62,000 nucleotides of DNA from positions 18,533,642-18,595,641 of the forward strand of contig NC_135556.1 of the NCBI RefSeq assembly GCF_964340395.1, in the 5' to 3' direction. This stretch comes from Glandiceps talaboti. Its lineage: Eukaryota; Hemichordata; Enteropneusta; Spengelidae. Made by a program: the position numbers and the translations under genes. Of the stretch, positions 1 through 11,600 are shown piece after piece. A model generated the notes under the pieces. That model had not been told where the DNA came from and made no database searches. It was given only the letters and a program-made list of their open reading frames with translations. The first letter of the stretch is position 1; the number at the start of each line of letters is the position of its first letter.

Positions 1-860
1 AAAATCTGAGTCTACGAATACGACAATTAAAAATCAAAGGAATTCTTTTAAACATTCATAATCATATTTATAAAATATTGACACCTTGATACAACAAGTT
101 CAATGACTCGCCATCTTTAATAGTGGTATTTTCTACAAGTTGTTAAACTAAAGTTGTTGATTGGTACATGTACATAGGTGGTCTTTTTCTCTCCAATTAT
201 AAACAGACTCTGTTTTTCTGTGCAACAAGGAATTGTAAGATCCATTAAATGGCATTTCTTTCCTTTCTTTGGCTTTTCTTTTAAACTTTACATACAGGTA
301 ACTTTAATATTGGTAGCCTTGGTACTATTGTCACCTTGTTGTTTTTAGGTCAAGTTGTTATTTAGAATACAGCAGCTAATCAGAGAAAAAAATCAGTCCT
401 CTTTTCAAAATTATACCGAACTCTTGAAAAGAAATTGCGGACCATAGTCTGCTATTGTTATTACAGTATAAGTGTGTGCATGGTGAAAGTATTGTTATAT
501 CTGTAGACTTTAGAAAGAGTTGTTGGTTTAAGACACCAACCATTACTATTATCATACAATCTGTAATCTGATATACATTGCAATATAGTCATTGTGACTA
601 TGATAGTTGATTCTCTAAAGTTACTGCTGTCTTGCTAGAGGATAGTATATTTTGAATTCTCATTGTTTAATATAAAGTTGGATGTTAAAACTAGATAAAA
701 TACATCAGATTCATTCACTTTTGCTAATCAGTACGTAGTTGGCATCGATCTGAACTTTAGACAAAAATGATGTGTGGGCCTTGCTAGGCAAACTGATAGA
801 ATGGAATCATGTGCTTTTGTATAAATTCAGTGTTATACTATTGGTATTAGAACTGCTGTG
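1..860. other. AT-rich non-coding stretch
   Basis: No convincing open frame, RNA gene or repeat was found here on either strand. Base composition is AT-rich with few CpG dinucleotides, as in the rest of the non-coding window. Confidence 0.5.
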
Positions 861-1178
861 TAGTCATGATGGTTGAATGGTTAGAGTGGCCACCTTGGAA
901 TCTGCAGGTTTGCGAGTTCGAGCCTCACCGCTGTCATTTGTTTCTGAATGGGAATGACAATCGTGCCCCAGTCAACCCAGCTTTATAATTTGGGACCTGG
1001 TAGGATAGAGGTTGTAATGTGAATGCTTTAATCCTATGTGTTATAGAGACTGCAATGGAATGTGTATGTTCCCTAGGGAGTTGAGGAGTATAATGGGCTA
1101 CTGTGCCATAATAGGTCCATAGAAGGGGCAATAATTACCAAGAACGTTTTAGCACAGTGTGGGAAAGTGTTATAACGT
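861..1178 (+). mobile_element. tRNA-derived SINE, copy 1
   Basis: The left end resembles a tRNA of the Ser/Leu type. An A-box-like TGGTTGAATGG lies at about 870-880 and a B-box-like GAGTTCGAGCC at 914-924, followed by a short arm. This is the internal RNA polymerase III promoter of a tRNA-derived SINE. A body of about 250 bases follows, containing GGGACCTGGTAGGA and CCCTAGGGAGTT, which recur in the same order in the copy at 10313-10745. It is not a functional tRNA gene, because the acceptor and anticodon stems do not pair well. Family name unknown; the right-hand boundary is approximate. Confidence 0.72.
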
Positions 1179-1398
1179 TATTATTATATTCAATATTGAG
1201 TAAAATGAGTTGTAACCCATCTACATGGTGAGTGACTCCCCCACAATGTCATATCATGAAATGTTTAGGAATTCAGTTAATTGTCCTGACATTATAGACT
1301 GGCTAATTGAGAAGAGCAAATTTGTGACAATTTCAGTGTTTTTCTGTACATTCAAATAAAGTTTGTGTGGGAAGCATTAATATGTGAGGAAATCTGTA

Positions 1399-1668
1399 CA
1401 GGAGTGAACAAATCCACTGGTCCTGGGTTCGGGACTAGGGATTTTTTTGGGCAGACGACACAAATTTTACCTTGTCTGGTCCGTCGAAGCAGTACCTTAC
1501 TGTTAATAACTATGTTAAAAAGTCATCTGAATATACAGATTCATAGATAAGATTTAATGTTTCACATTAGTGGGACCTTGGACCACTAATTCTTTCAGCA
1601 GGACCACTGGATTTTTTAAGGCACTGGTCCGGGGACCACCAGTTCACAAAATGATTTGTTCACCCCTG
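1399..1668. mobile_element. hAT-like MITE (non-autonomous DNA transposon)
   Basis: The element starts CAGGAGTGAACAAATC and ends GATTTGTTCACCCCTG, a 16-base terminal inverted repeat with one mismatch. The CAGGGGTG-type end is typical of hAT-superfamily transposons. The inside is also partly inverted: CCACTGGTCC near the left end answers GGACCACTGG and GGACCACCAG near the right. There is no open frame for a transposase. The 8 bases outside each end (AATCTGTA and CCGTAAAA) do not match, so an 8-bp target duplication is not visible. Classification as hAT rests on the termini only. Confidence 0.6.
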
Positions 1669-2207
1669 CCGTAAAATATTCCTAATCTTCAAGCGAACAT
1701 TGAAGGAAACATTCTATGAGTTATCAGATGTACTTCTCTCTGATATCAGGGTTCAATAACCCTAGCAAAGATACTGATGTGGATGACAGTTCGATTGAGG
1801 TGCCAGTCAAGATGTGTTCTCTATTTCCATGAATGAGATGACTGTCTTATAACTCAGATCACTTGAGGCAGTCTATGTCTTGAAACAGTCGGCCCAACAC
1901 TTAACTCACTCAGGTGGCAGTGTCTTGAGAGTTCCCCTACATTACCCACCATTATTTGTTTTTGTCCAGTGTTTGCGTTTTAAGAGTAAGAGTGTATGCA
2001 TGACTTAACAAGAGGTTTCACCTTAGGAACCTTAAGTCAATATTAGTTAGGTTTGCTAGTGGGAGAAACAAATAGACTGTTCAGACACCTGAGGTGTTAT
2101 TTTCGTGTCCACACAGAACTTGATTTGAGTCACACGTAGATGACAGCTGACAAAGTTTTATATTTTCTGATTTAAAGTCTGAGTGCATTTGATTCTTTTT
2201 CCTTTGA

Positions 2208-4990
2208 ATGGTGACAACAATGATGGCTGGCAAAGTCTCCAAAGATCTTATCAGGTATGTTTTGGGGATATTAGATCATCTAATTTGTACTATTCTGGTG
2301 ATGTGGAATGGTGTACATGCACAGTTTCATGTAGGGTATATGTTTAGAAACAATGAATACTTTGTTATGGAATGTACACATCTATATATGTATTCTTCCA
2401 TAGTATATACGGAATAGGTGTGTTTAAGTTGCTGTATATTGGCTGCTACCTCATTGATGTGAATTGATAATGACATACCTTGGTTGTACCTGACACTTGA
2501 TTCCGACAGTTACCAATTGTGAGTATAAATGTAAACTCCACTTCACAAAGTCTGTATGCTAAACACAATTTAGTTTTGAATACATAATGACATATCTTGT
2601 CCATCCCTTAACTCTGATAGTTGATAAAAGTGTATGCGTTAATCTATAGATACACCATGTACTTCAGAGTTTACTTTATAGGTGACTGTCACAGTACAGG
2701 CACATATGGTGGTGGTGCATGTACACCATAAAGAAACTCTTGTACTTAAAATATGAATAGTTGGGAATTTATTGAAGAACAGAGCGATCTTTGTTGGTTG
2801 AGATACTAGATCACCTTCAAGATGTCTAGATCTGTGTGCTGATATGATATAAATCATTCGCCAACTTTCCAGTATGAAGTGATCTTTGTACGTGTGATAC
2901 TTGTCACAAAAAAAAGCCCTGTGAAAAAATCATCTAGCGTAACTTGGTTTTCAATGCTTGACTTATCTAACGAAGTCATCAGCTGTGACTCTCTGAAACC
3001 ACAGAATTCACTGTTTTTCTAGTATAAACAATTAGATACGTCACTTCTTATGAATTAATTGTTAAGACTACAAACAGGTTTGCTCCTGAGGCAGGTTATT
3101 GTCCTCAATTTCCAAACTTTTATTTTCACTTCTCATTTTCGACAAAAAAAAATACTTTCCAGTCCAGACTGCGGGCTCACAATAAACACAAAGCTTAGAC
3201 AAGTATGTAGACTGATACGTGATGTCAACACAAAGATTGAAAAACCTGTCTGCTGACTTGTAAAGTGTGTATTCTTAGTTGTGAGTTAATGCCCACTCTT
3301 ACCTGCATGTAAGTTTGCTTCTTACAAGAATTCACAATGATGTCCTTTCTTGGTGATTCTTGTAGAAAGCAATAAATCTTACTTTCCATTAAATAGGGGT
3401 ACATTAAATCCAAAACAGGTAAGCATACATACTTGATTTCTATAGATATGACATAGTGATATCAAACATAAATTCTCACCATAGTGCAGTCACTACTTCT
3501 ATGCATGATTTCATTACAACTTCAATTCTAATACAATGAGCTGATTGTGTCTGTATGAGCATCTCCTCAATATCCAAACTTTTTCCCCACTTCAGACAAA
3601 AATGTCCGACCATAGAAACAGACCACAGACTATGTGAAATTAATGAGAAATACGTATGCTATTAAAAGCAGAATTTTTTTTTTTACAAAAACGAATACTT
3701 CATTCTCTTTTGTTGAAGACATCCTTCTTTGATTATTGAAATAACTAAATAGGACATTATACATGTAGTATCTGGGGAAAGTAGGAATCCAGAACCCAAA
3801 TACAAGTTGTTCAAATATTGAAACAATCCAAAAGACCACATGTGTTAGTTGAGTACAGAGCTAGAGTACAGTCATGATTTCATACCACACCTATAGCAAT
3901 GTCAGTCACCCCCCTTTCCTCCCCCTCCTCCGTCCAGTCCATCAAGAACAATAACAACAATACCATTAGTTAAGGGCACCACACCTGTGTCAGTCACCTC
4001 CCCTCCTCCATCCAGTCCATCAAGAATATCAACAATATTATCAGTAGTTAAGGGTACCACACCTACATGTATAGCAATGTCAGTTATCCCCTCCCCCTTC
4101 CCGTCCAGTCGTGACTATCTCCCTCCCAGTCCATCAAGAATAATATTTTCTTTTCTGTTTAAGATTATTTCCAAAACAAAATAAATTTATAAAGCAATAA
4201 ATATCAACATCTTTCAAAGTTTCCACAAGTCACATACTACACATATCACATTCATCTATTTTGAGCCAAATCTTGAATCTACAAAACAAACAGCTGTAAA
4301 TTTTGAAATTGTTATCAAAGCAAATGTTCACTTTTACACAGCTGTACATGATAAGTAACCATGCTATTTTTTAACACAATGTTCCAACTAAATGCATTAG
4401 TGTCAAGGAACCAGTTGTAGACCAGATATACACAGAATAGTCTGCTTGGAAAAATAGGTATACACAGAATGTGCCTCAAAAATAAATTCTTTAAACTTCT
4501 GCAAGAAAATTAATTTCCAACCTATTCTCAGTTAAAATCAGTTTTAAAATTCTGGGATCACCATAAAAGTTTTTGAGATAGCGGTCAAAATGATATGAAA
4601 ATTTAGTCATTTTGAATCCAATATAGCTGTTGAATACTGTCTTTAATAACTCTGTTGAAAAATGAAAGATTGACAATTCCCTTGAAAATGAGATGGTGAA
4701 ACCCCAAATTTCTTTTATTATTTCAAAAGAACCAAGAACAAGCTTTCATATAGTAAAGTTTGGAGTGAATTGAAGAACTTTGATTTTCTGGGCAATTTGT
4801 CACCGAAGTGTATTTACTACCTTAAAGTTTACAGGGTATTACACATGGGCCAGCTATACATTTGGATTCATCAGGTGCATAATAGAAAACTAGTGAACTG
4901 TAAAATTCACTTTGCCGCTGACACCTGACATCATATCTAAGTTTATGCACTAATAGTTAGTACAGTAATGGGTTGTTTTACTTCCCTAAT

Positions 4991-5030
<40 letters not shown>

Positions 5031-5112
5031 CGCGCACGCACGTGTGTGCGTGCGTATCTGTATGTGTGACTGTCTATGTATCTAGTATGTAAATGTCATT
5101 AATATGTGTGTG

Positions 5113-5160
<48 letters not shown>

Positions 5161-7455
5161 ACTGTGTGTATGTGTGCAAGTGTTTGGTATGTGTGAATGT
5201 GTATGTATGCATGTGAGCATGCAATATTGTCTATTCATAGATTCAGGGTTTTAGTTTATTGAAGTAAATTACAAAAGTGATTAACAAATACGAAAGTCAG
5301 TCATGTGAAGACAGCTGACCAATTTAAATATAGTATAATGGAAATTGCAATAAACCGTCGGTATAAGTTCAAAAACTTGTTGCATCCAAAATGAAATGAC
5401 AGTCGGTGATGACAGCCAATTGTAGTCTCTGGGTTGTTTCAAAAACCAGCTTCTATTGTAGTCAAAAGGGGACATAAAAATGACTATTTCATTAGATTGT
5501 TGCAGACGGTATGTATTATAATGTACTTGAATAAGCTACAGCAAATTACTAAGCTACCTGATAAAAATAACTTTGTATCCCTTTACAACAATATACTTGT
5601 CAATGAATAAGTTGCAGCAAAATTACCACACTAACTGACAGAAATAACTGTGTATCCATCCATCCATATACAATGGTTGATCACATACCAATTAACCTTG
5701 GCAATAACCCAATTGACACAACTCACTTCAAGCCTATTAATGGACTTGTAATCTCATGATAGTTTATAGCATTGACCTGAAGTGTACTTTGTTGTATTTG
5801 AACTATGTGATTACAATGCATATAATTTGGTGAGTTAAAGTACTTCCAGTAGGGAGTGAAAGAATTACAACAGTACATTGTATTACAAAGATCTACAGAT
5901 TATCAACATTTGTTAACATCAACAGTAGCCCATAGAGTGAGAATGAATGTTCATGGACTCTGAGTTCATACTTTAATAGTAATGAAATTTCTACTCACAG
6001 AGTCAAAAATATTTCTTGGAAGCGAATCCAATTTTTTCGCCGACATCTGGTCAGCATTTATTGTCAAGGGTGTACTACAATAGCTCATCATAGACTTGTT
6101 TGGTGTCTACTATCTGCTCTCTGCACCATATTTTTCTACCATCTTGGTGTAGTATTTTGAGAGCGTCTAAAGATAGGAGCACCAAGATAACTCTCTGATC
6201 TGGACTACATCAACGTTTGCTGATTACAGTGCTATCCTGTTGTATGTATAATGGTTCATGTTCATATTGGTTCAAAACACTATAATTGAAAGCTACAATA
6301 ATAACAACTGTGCATGCATGACATTATCTTTTTAAACATAAGAGAAAAACAGGCCTGCATGTATAGACAACACTGTAACAGTTAAATTAACATAAACTCA
6401 AGCTTTAATTGACACCTTTGGCCTGTCTACTAGCTGCTGTGATTCAACTACCATCTTTCCCTCAACCAAAGGTTTATGTAGCAAAGACAAATCACTGTAC
6501 ACAGTATAGATATAATGCCAAGATTTAGGTTTGCTGGCTTAGAATAAAATAAACTAAAATTTTGATTTAAAGCCAATCACAGTTACCGTGTACATTTCAG
6601 TCTAGGAATTAGGATACTAGACAGCTGCACATTTCGATAACAGATGAACAGCATAGAGAGGTAAAGAACAAAGGAACGTAACTGGATCATTTGAGTCCCT
6701 GATAATGGCCTGAAATAATCCGTTTTGTTATTTCAATAAATTGTTTGGATTTACAGACATACTGAAATAATAGTAGAAGTAGTTTATGAAGAAGATGCCA
6801 GGGGTACTCATCATTTGTGTTCTGTTACACTATGCCAAGCATGCATCAAGTATGTTTGATCTCTATTTACATTTCAGTATATGATTGGTTTTCATTTTGG
6901 GCTCAACTATTCAGAAAGCGAGGGGTTGCTGCAAAAAATCAGTAACCGAAGACAACCCAAATGAGGCTTTTTAGGAATTTAAGATCACTCTACTAAAAAT
7001 TCTGACTCAAAATATTGATATTTGTTCCATATAATATGTAAAAAGTTGGGTTTTTAAGAAATATTTTGGGTTTCATAGTTCACAGAAACCCTTGTATGAT
7101 AGTGAACTTTGCCAGAGTAATAACTTTTGCCCACAGAGGGCCTCTCATATGTTGTCACACACTTACTCCAGCTATATGCTACCCAGACACTGACAAGCCC
7201 GCACTGGTGCATGTGTGTAATGACTTGTACTTGATGCAACTATTCCATGACAGAAAGGTCAGGATTGTGGCTGACTTTTTGGGAATGTGTACAGGATTGG
7301 TGAAGTACCCTACCATAGTTACTGATGATGTGAGACACACTATTTGGACTCGTTATCTATTGTCTATTTCAAAACAGAAGATGAGCAACAAGATGTCGGT
7401 CTTGTCATATCCAAAGACACTGTGTTTTAAAGCCTTTACATCTCTAAGATTTTAA
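2208..7455 (+). CDS. Putative three-exon gene of unknown function
   Basis: Not recognised as any known family. Exon 1 is 2208-2254 (donor CAG|GTATGT), exon 2 is 6757-6849 (acceptor TTTACAG, donor CAA|GTATGT) and exon 3 is 7137-7455 (acceptor CCCACAG). The phases fit: exon 1 leaves two bases, exon 2 supplies one and leaves two, and exon 3 supplies one. The best start is probably the ATG at 2223 (A at -3, G at +4); ATGs at 2208 and 2220 are in frame. Exon 2 encodes an acidic, Cys- and His-containing stretch (VVYEEDARGTHHLC) unlike random AT-rich translation. Exon 3 continues with ALVHVCNDLYLMQLF. From about 7330 to 7420 a second frame looks more coding than the first, so the 3' part may be frameshifted or spliced differently. 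A polyadenylation signal lies at 7858. No signal peptide or membrane segment is evident. It could be a small real gene, a decaying one, or a chance chain of splice signals. Confidence 0.35.
3884..4147. repeat. Tandem repeat, about 3 units of 80-95 bp
   Basis: Three consecutive units each begin ACCACACCT and contain GTCAGT, a C-rich pyrimidine block, GTCCA and CCATCAAGAA. Units differ in length because the pyrimidine block and the AT-rich tail vary. The repeat lies in the large intron of the putative gene above, and no function is suggested. Confidence 0.8.
4993..5162. repeat. Microsatellites (TG)n and (TGTC)n
   Basis: A TG run with interspersed CG steps covers 4993-5055, and a TGTC tetranucleotide run of about 12 units covers roughly 5115-5162. 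Both are simple-sequence repeats. Confidence 0.95.
5935..6075. repeat. Dispersed repeat D4, copy 1
   Basis: Contains ACTCACAGAGTCAAAAAT followed by GGAAGCGAATC and a TTTTCGCC segment. The same string occurs at about 35030-35090, and its reverse complement at about 35205-35260. It looks like one arm of an inverted-repeat element. Boundaries are approximate. Confidence 0.65.
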
Positions 7456-7857
7456 TCTCCTCATGATATTTGGTAAGTCATAAATATTTCCATCACCAAG
7501 TTGTTGTACATACTTCAAATGTTCATGTCATCTTATTATGTGACTGACTAGCTTCACACTGAGATGCACTTGATGGATATTTTATGAAACTAAACAAACA
7601 CTTACTTAGCAAGAATCAAATCTAATGTTAATATTTATATCAAGTTCAAATACAGAGATTTTCAAAATATTTGCTAAGGCTTTGTTTACATATTTATTTT
7701 AAGTATTACAATGGAGCCACAAGGTACTAAAAAATTTAGTTAAAAATATTGATTTTTGCTGAGTGTACATTTGTGGCAGTCAAACTCAAAATATTTTTGC
7801 TCAACAAGTGAAACTAGCTAAATAGTCCTTGTGACTTAATTCTAAGCCCTTCTTTAT

Positions 7858-7863
7858 AATAAA
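7858..7863 (+). promoter_or_regulatory. Candidate polyadenylation signal AATAAA
   Basis: A canonical hexamer about 400 bases downstream of the stop codon at 7455. It would fit as the 3' end of the putative three-exon gene, but AATAAA is common in AT-rich DNA. Confidence 0.25.
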
Positions 7864-8649
7864 AATATTGCATTTTTGTTTCTATCAAATTGATATCAAA
7901 AGTCACACTTACATTACAAGCATTTTAATGTGAATTTTAATCTCTCTATGCATGAAGTCTGAAAGGTCCAATTGTTAGTCCCCCTTTGTAAGCACTCGCT
8001 ACCCCACATATTATATAAGGGAAACAATGCCTGAATCTTTCTAGCTATACAAATGTCAAAAGACCAAAGGCAAAGACTGCCTTCTAGAAAGTGCTCCCTC
8101 CTTGCTGACAACCTTCAAGTCACTTGCTGTTCAAGTGATGGCAGCAGCCTTATACTAGGTATATAAGGCCTTTGATTGTAAAAAAAAAAAAAAAATTCTA
8201 TGGAAAGCTAGTTGAACAATTTGACGATAATGCTGTTTTTCATTTAAACTTCTTGAATGACTCTTACAAAATTGTTAAAAACCAAGAACTTCATAGAATT
8301 ATGTTTCACAATTAATATTGTTTTTTGAGTTATTATATAAACATGACTCAGCTGATTTGTAGATATAATTTGATGTACTGATTGAGAGAAATTTCTGGTC
8401 ATGGGAGAAATTCTTATCTACAACATTATAAACTATAATTTGATTTATCAAGTAACAAAGTCTAATTGGATTTGTGGAAAAAAATTGAATATTACTTGAA
8501 TTTTCTATTTATGAGAATAGGTATGTAAGTCTTAATACTGATACATAAAAACTTGCATTTGATGTAAAACTATCCAAATAAGGTAGAGACTACCCACACG
8601 TTTATCTCTAGTAGTCGCCTAGCAACTGAGTTTGTTGTGTTCACCTTTA

Positions 8650-8945
8650 AACACTACATTGTGAGCTACCAATAAAATAGTAGCTACACCGCTTTCCAAC
8701 AGAGCCTTTCGTTTTTTCACATAATACTATGTTATAGGTAGTCTGGAGGCTGTCTGTGGCTTTGAAAACTTCTCCTGAAGACACTTAGGATTCAAAGCCA
8801 TTGATAGCCTCTAGACTACGTTGTAGGCTACCAACAGAATAGCATGCAAAGTAGTTTCTAGGATGATGCTCTCTGACTCCCTATCCTTTTCACCAAATAC
8901 TGTGTTGTGAGCTACTGCCAGTGACAAGGAGACGTTAAAGGAAGT
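8650..8945. repeat. Degenerate tandem repeat with internal foldback F4
   Basis: The motif CTACATTGTGAGCTACC recurs with changes at about 8655, 8815 and 8895, so the region is a degenerate direct repeat of roughly 120-160 bp. Inside it, 8738-8819 folds back on itself: GTAGTCTGGAGGCT and GTGGCTTTGAA on the left pair with TTCAAAGCCA and AGCCTCTAGACTAC on the right. The foldback shares its inner core with elements at 14701-14800 and 38535-38632. Confidence 0.65.
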
Positions 8946-9354
8946 GAGATGTGACTTTACAATGTACTTGATTGCGTTGACCTACATTATTGAAACCAAC
9001 AAAAAATTCCACATACTTCACATTGCTGTTGTATATAGTTTATGGCCAAGAACTAAATACCAATGTACAGTACTGGTACATTAACTTTCAAATCTATCAT
9101 CCACAGGCAGGTTCAAAACCATGATTTTACAGATTTCAGAAACAATTGAAAGTTATTACCAATGTAAACTTTAGGTAATTTATTCTTATCAGCTTTTGAA
9201 TAATATTTAGATTTTGATATTGTAGTTTTAAACTTCAAGTGGCAATAAATTCAGAATTATTAGTCCTGCCCTAAATGAATGGATATAATTCAAACATTAA
9301 AATCTATGAAAATCATTAGGTTATCTACCTATGGTATATATTTATTTATTAATA

Positions 9355-9356
<2 letters not shown>

Positions 9357-9445
<89 letters not shown>

Positions 9446-9450
9446 GTGTG

Positions 9451-9491
<41 letters not shown>

Positions 9492-9525
9492 ATGCGTGCG
9501 TGTGTGCGTGCGTACGTACGTATGT
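9357..9525. repeat. Long (TG)n microsatellite
   Basis: About 140 bases of TG with scattered CG and CA steps, ending in TGCG/TACG units. Apparent open frames here, all Cys-Val or His-Thr repeats, are artefacts of the dinucleotide run. Confidence 0.97.
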
Positions 9526-10124
9526 ATTTATTATTATAAGTATATGTACATACATAGTTATGTACAAATGTATGTATGTATGTTAATAAATATATCAATA
9601 AATAAATACATATTTGCATCGAGCACTGTTCTCTCCATGAGCCACTTATATTCCTATAAATAAATACATAGGTATATATCCTAATGATTTATGTATTATG
9701 TCAGTTTTGGTTCAAATAAAATATTGGAAACCATACAAAAGTGAATTGAAATGCAAATTATATGTCAGGACTGAGAAAAACTTGAAAATTTTAATAATTG
9801 TTTTTATAAACTTTGACTGGATTGCCTATGTCTTTACATTTTGTAACTTGACAATGGTATATTATGTATCAATAGTGTCCTGTCTGAGCTACTTTTAAAC
9901 AAATACAACAAACTCACTGATAAGATGTTCATGAACATCAAAGAAAACTTGTATGGTAGCAAAAGAGTTGATGTGCTACATATACAGATTATAGTAAGTT
10001 TAACTTGACAACTGTACATTGTACTACATGTATATAGCTATTGGTTGTCAGTACCTTCAAACACACAACAAATAAACATATGGGATGTTCATTGCCACCA
10101 GTGTGGTAATAAATCACTCTCAGT

Positions 10125-10205
10125 TGTAATTTGATTACTGCACACATGTACCCAATCATGTAATTTGATTACTACACACACACACACACACACCCAATCA
10201 CATGC
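10125..10205. repeat. Short tandem duplication with (CA)n
   Basis: A unit containing TAATTTGATTACT, a CA run and CCCAATCA is present twice in a row. The second unit carries an expanded (CA)10 tract. Confidence 0.8.
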
Positions 10206-10312
10206 CTCTATACTATGATGCTATTGGTCAATATAATTTCAAACAGAAACAAAAACTAAGTAATAGGGAAAAAACAGTTGACCATGGAATGATCGAGTCG
10301 TGATGTGGTTGT

Positions 10313-10745
10313 ATAGTATCAAGATGGTTGAATGGTGAGTAGGACTGGCTGAAGTAATTGTATCTATACATTCCTACTTTGATCCTCACCACTGTCTTTT
10401 GGATTGAAGATTCATGTGCAACATTTGAATAACCAGTGTGCTATCGATAACATAGCTATAAATGGGAACCTGGTAGGACATTGATTGTTGAGTGAATTGT
10501 ACACTTTGGCAGTGGAGTAAAGCGATCGATCTCCAGATTCAAACCAACGGCAGTATGGACTCTAGTCTGGATGCCAATGTGGTCTCTAACTAAATCAGCG
10601 GAGTGGAGTTGTAAATTGTAGCGATACTGTATAGACTATATGGACTCTAGACTAACTTTGGCAACATGGATTGTATGCTCCATAGGGAGTTTTGGTATGT
10701 ATATTATAGGGTTGTATTATAGCTCTGTGTTAGGGAAACTGTAAG
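10313..10745 (+). mobile_element. tRNA-derived SINE, copy 2 (degenerate)
   Basis: Begins with the same AGATGGTTGAATGGT head as copy 1. The B-box region is decayed (TTTGATCCTCACCACTGTC against TTCGAGCCTCACCGCTGTC). The body keeps GGGAACCTGGTAGGAC and CATAGGGAGTT in the same order as copy 1, but is about 110 bases longer, with an internal GACTCTAGTCTGG / GACTCTAGACT partial duplication. The B-box changes suggest it can no longer be transcribed by RNA polymerase III. Confidence 0.62.
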
Positions 10746-11104
10746 ACTTTGGCAGCATGTTGACCACAAGTAAGTTCACGGTTAAGTGTATAATTATTCT
10801 TTTTAACATGTAATACTAGAAACCATGCTCATTCCAAGAATTTCATAACTTTCTAAAATTATATAAAACATTACAGCATTGATTCAAAGACGCACATTTA
10901 TAATCAACCTAGGGAGTTAGACTTTACATGAGGTTGAGAATACGAATAGGGTTAGACCCTCTAACTTATACATAATTTATGTCAAAACTCATCACCAGGT
11001 TACATCATTTTAGGTGATATTCATAAAAGAATTGTAATACGTTGAAATTCTTTATCAAAGAATTCTGTGCATACTTTTGCTGGATGCATCATGCCTTTTC
11101 AAAG

Positions 11105-11177
11105 TAATGGCAGCTGCTTTCTGTTTGGCGTTGGTATTTCTTTCCATGTGAAAGGTGAAAAAGGTGACTGGAAAATG
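11105..11177 (+). CDS. Candidate internal exon of unknown gene
   Basis: A 73-base segment bounded by TTTTCAAAG| and |GTAAGA has one open frame that reads NGSCFLFGVG then ISFHVKGEKG then DWKM. It needs a two-base carry-over at its start and ends in phase 0. The next candidate exon, at 13849, starts in phase 0. The reading frame stays open upstream to about 11052, so a longer exon starting at 11061 is an alternative. It may continue the putative gene at 2208-7455, but no donor in exon 3 joins it without a stop or frame problem. No known domain was identified. Confidence 0.22.
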
Positions 11178-11323
11178 GTAAGACTTTAACTCTGTTCCTC
11201 ATTAATGCCATATCAAACAATCCAGAAGTTATTAAAAATGATTTATACATATCAGAATAAACAACCTGTGTGTATTGGTAAGCGTTATCTAATCTTTGCA
11301 ATATCATATTGCACAGATAAACT

Positions 11324-11421
11324 TAACCTGAAATCCATGCCTATGGGTGTTTTGAATTCGTTATCTCCCTATCAGATGTGGAAATCAAAATTAAAATCCC
11401 CATTCCCAGGATTCTAGGCTA
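11324..11421. mobile_element. Foldback element F3, copy 1
   Basis: The two ends are inverted: CCTGAAATCCATGC on the left and CAGGATTCTAGG on the right, with AT-rich inner arms (TTTTGAATT / AAAATTAAAATCCCC). Two related elements lie at 40036-40108 and 51180-51268. This copy is the most diverged. There is no coding capacity. Confidence 0.65.
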
Positions 11422-11494
11422 AAATAAACTCAAAGTAGCCAATGGGTAAAAAACTAAAAGTTTTATACAGTAATATACATTTTAACTCTTTGGT

Positions 11495-11600
11495 TAGACT
11501 GTAAGATACGTTGTGACGTTTCGCCCTCACCGGTCTCCTCTCACTCGGGGTTGGCCGATGTGTGAGGGCGCACCGTCATGGCATACCTTAGTACAGACTA
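11495..11600. mobile_element. Foldback element F2, copy 1
   Basis: The ends TAGACTGTAAGATACG and CATACCTTAGTACAGACTA are inverted repeats with a small bulge. The inner arms GCCCTCACCGGTC and GATGTGTGAGGGC also pair. At about 106 bases it is richer in G+C and CpG than its surroundings. Copies occur at 12451-12550 and 52242-52359. It is either a miniature DNA transposon or a structured RNA-like module. Confidence 0.72.

Noticed and set aside
861-930. tRNA-like sequence with A and B boxes
   Set aside because: The stems do not pair as in a functional tRNA, and the sequence continues into a repeat body shared with 10313. It is a SINE head.
1708-1832. Short + strand frame reading NNPSKDTDVDDSSIEVPVK
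   Set aside because: It looks coding in isolation but has no good donor and cannot be joined in frame to the exon at 2208.
3366-3418. 53-base segment with strong splice sites (CTTGTAG| and AAACAG|GTAAGC)
   Set aside because: It lies in the first intron of the putative gene, but its only open frame does not fit the phases on either side. Inclusion would create a stop. It could be a non-coding alternative exon.
9329-9663. Overlapping open frames of Cys-Val or His-Thr repeats on both strands
   Set aside because: They are translations of a TG/CA microsatellite and have no coding character.
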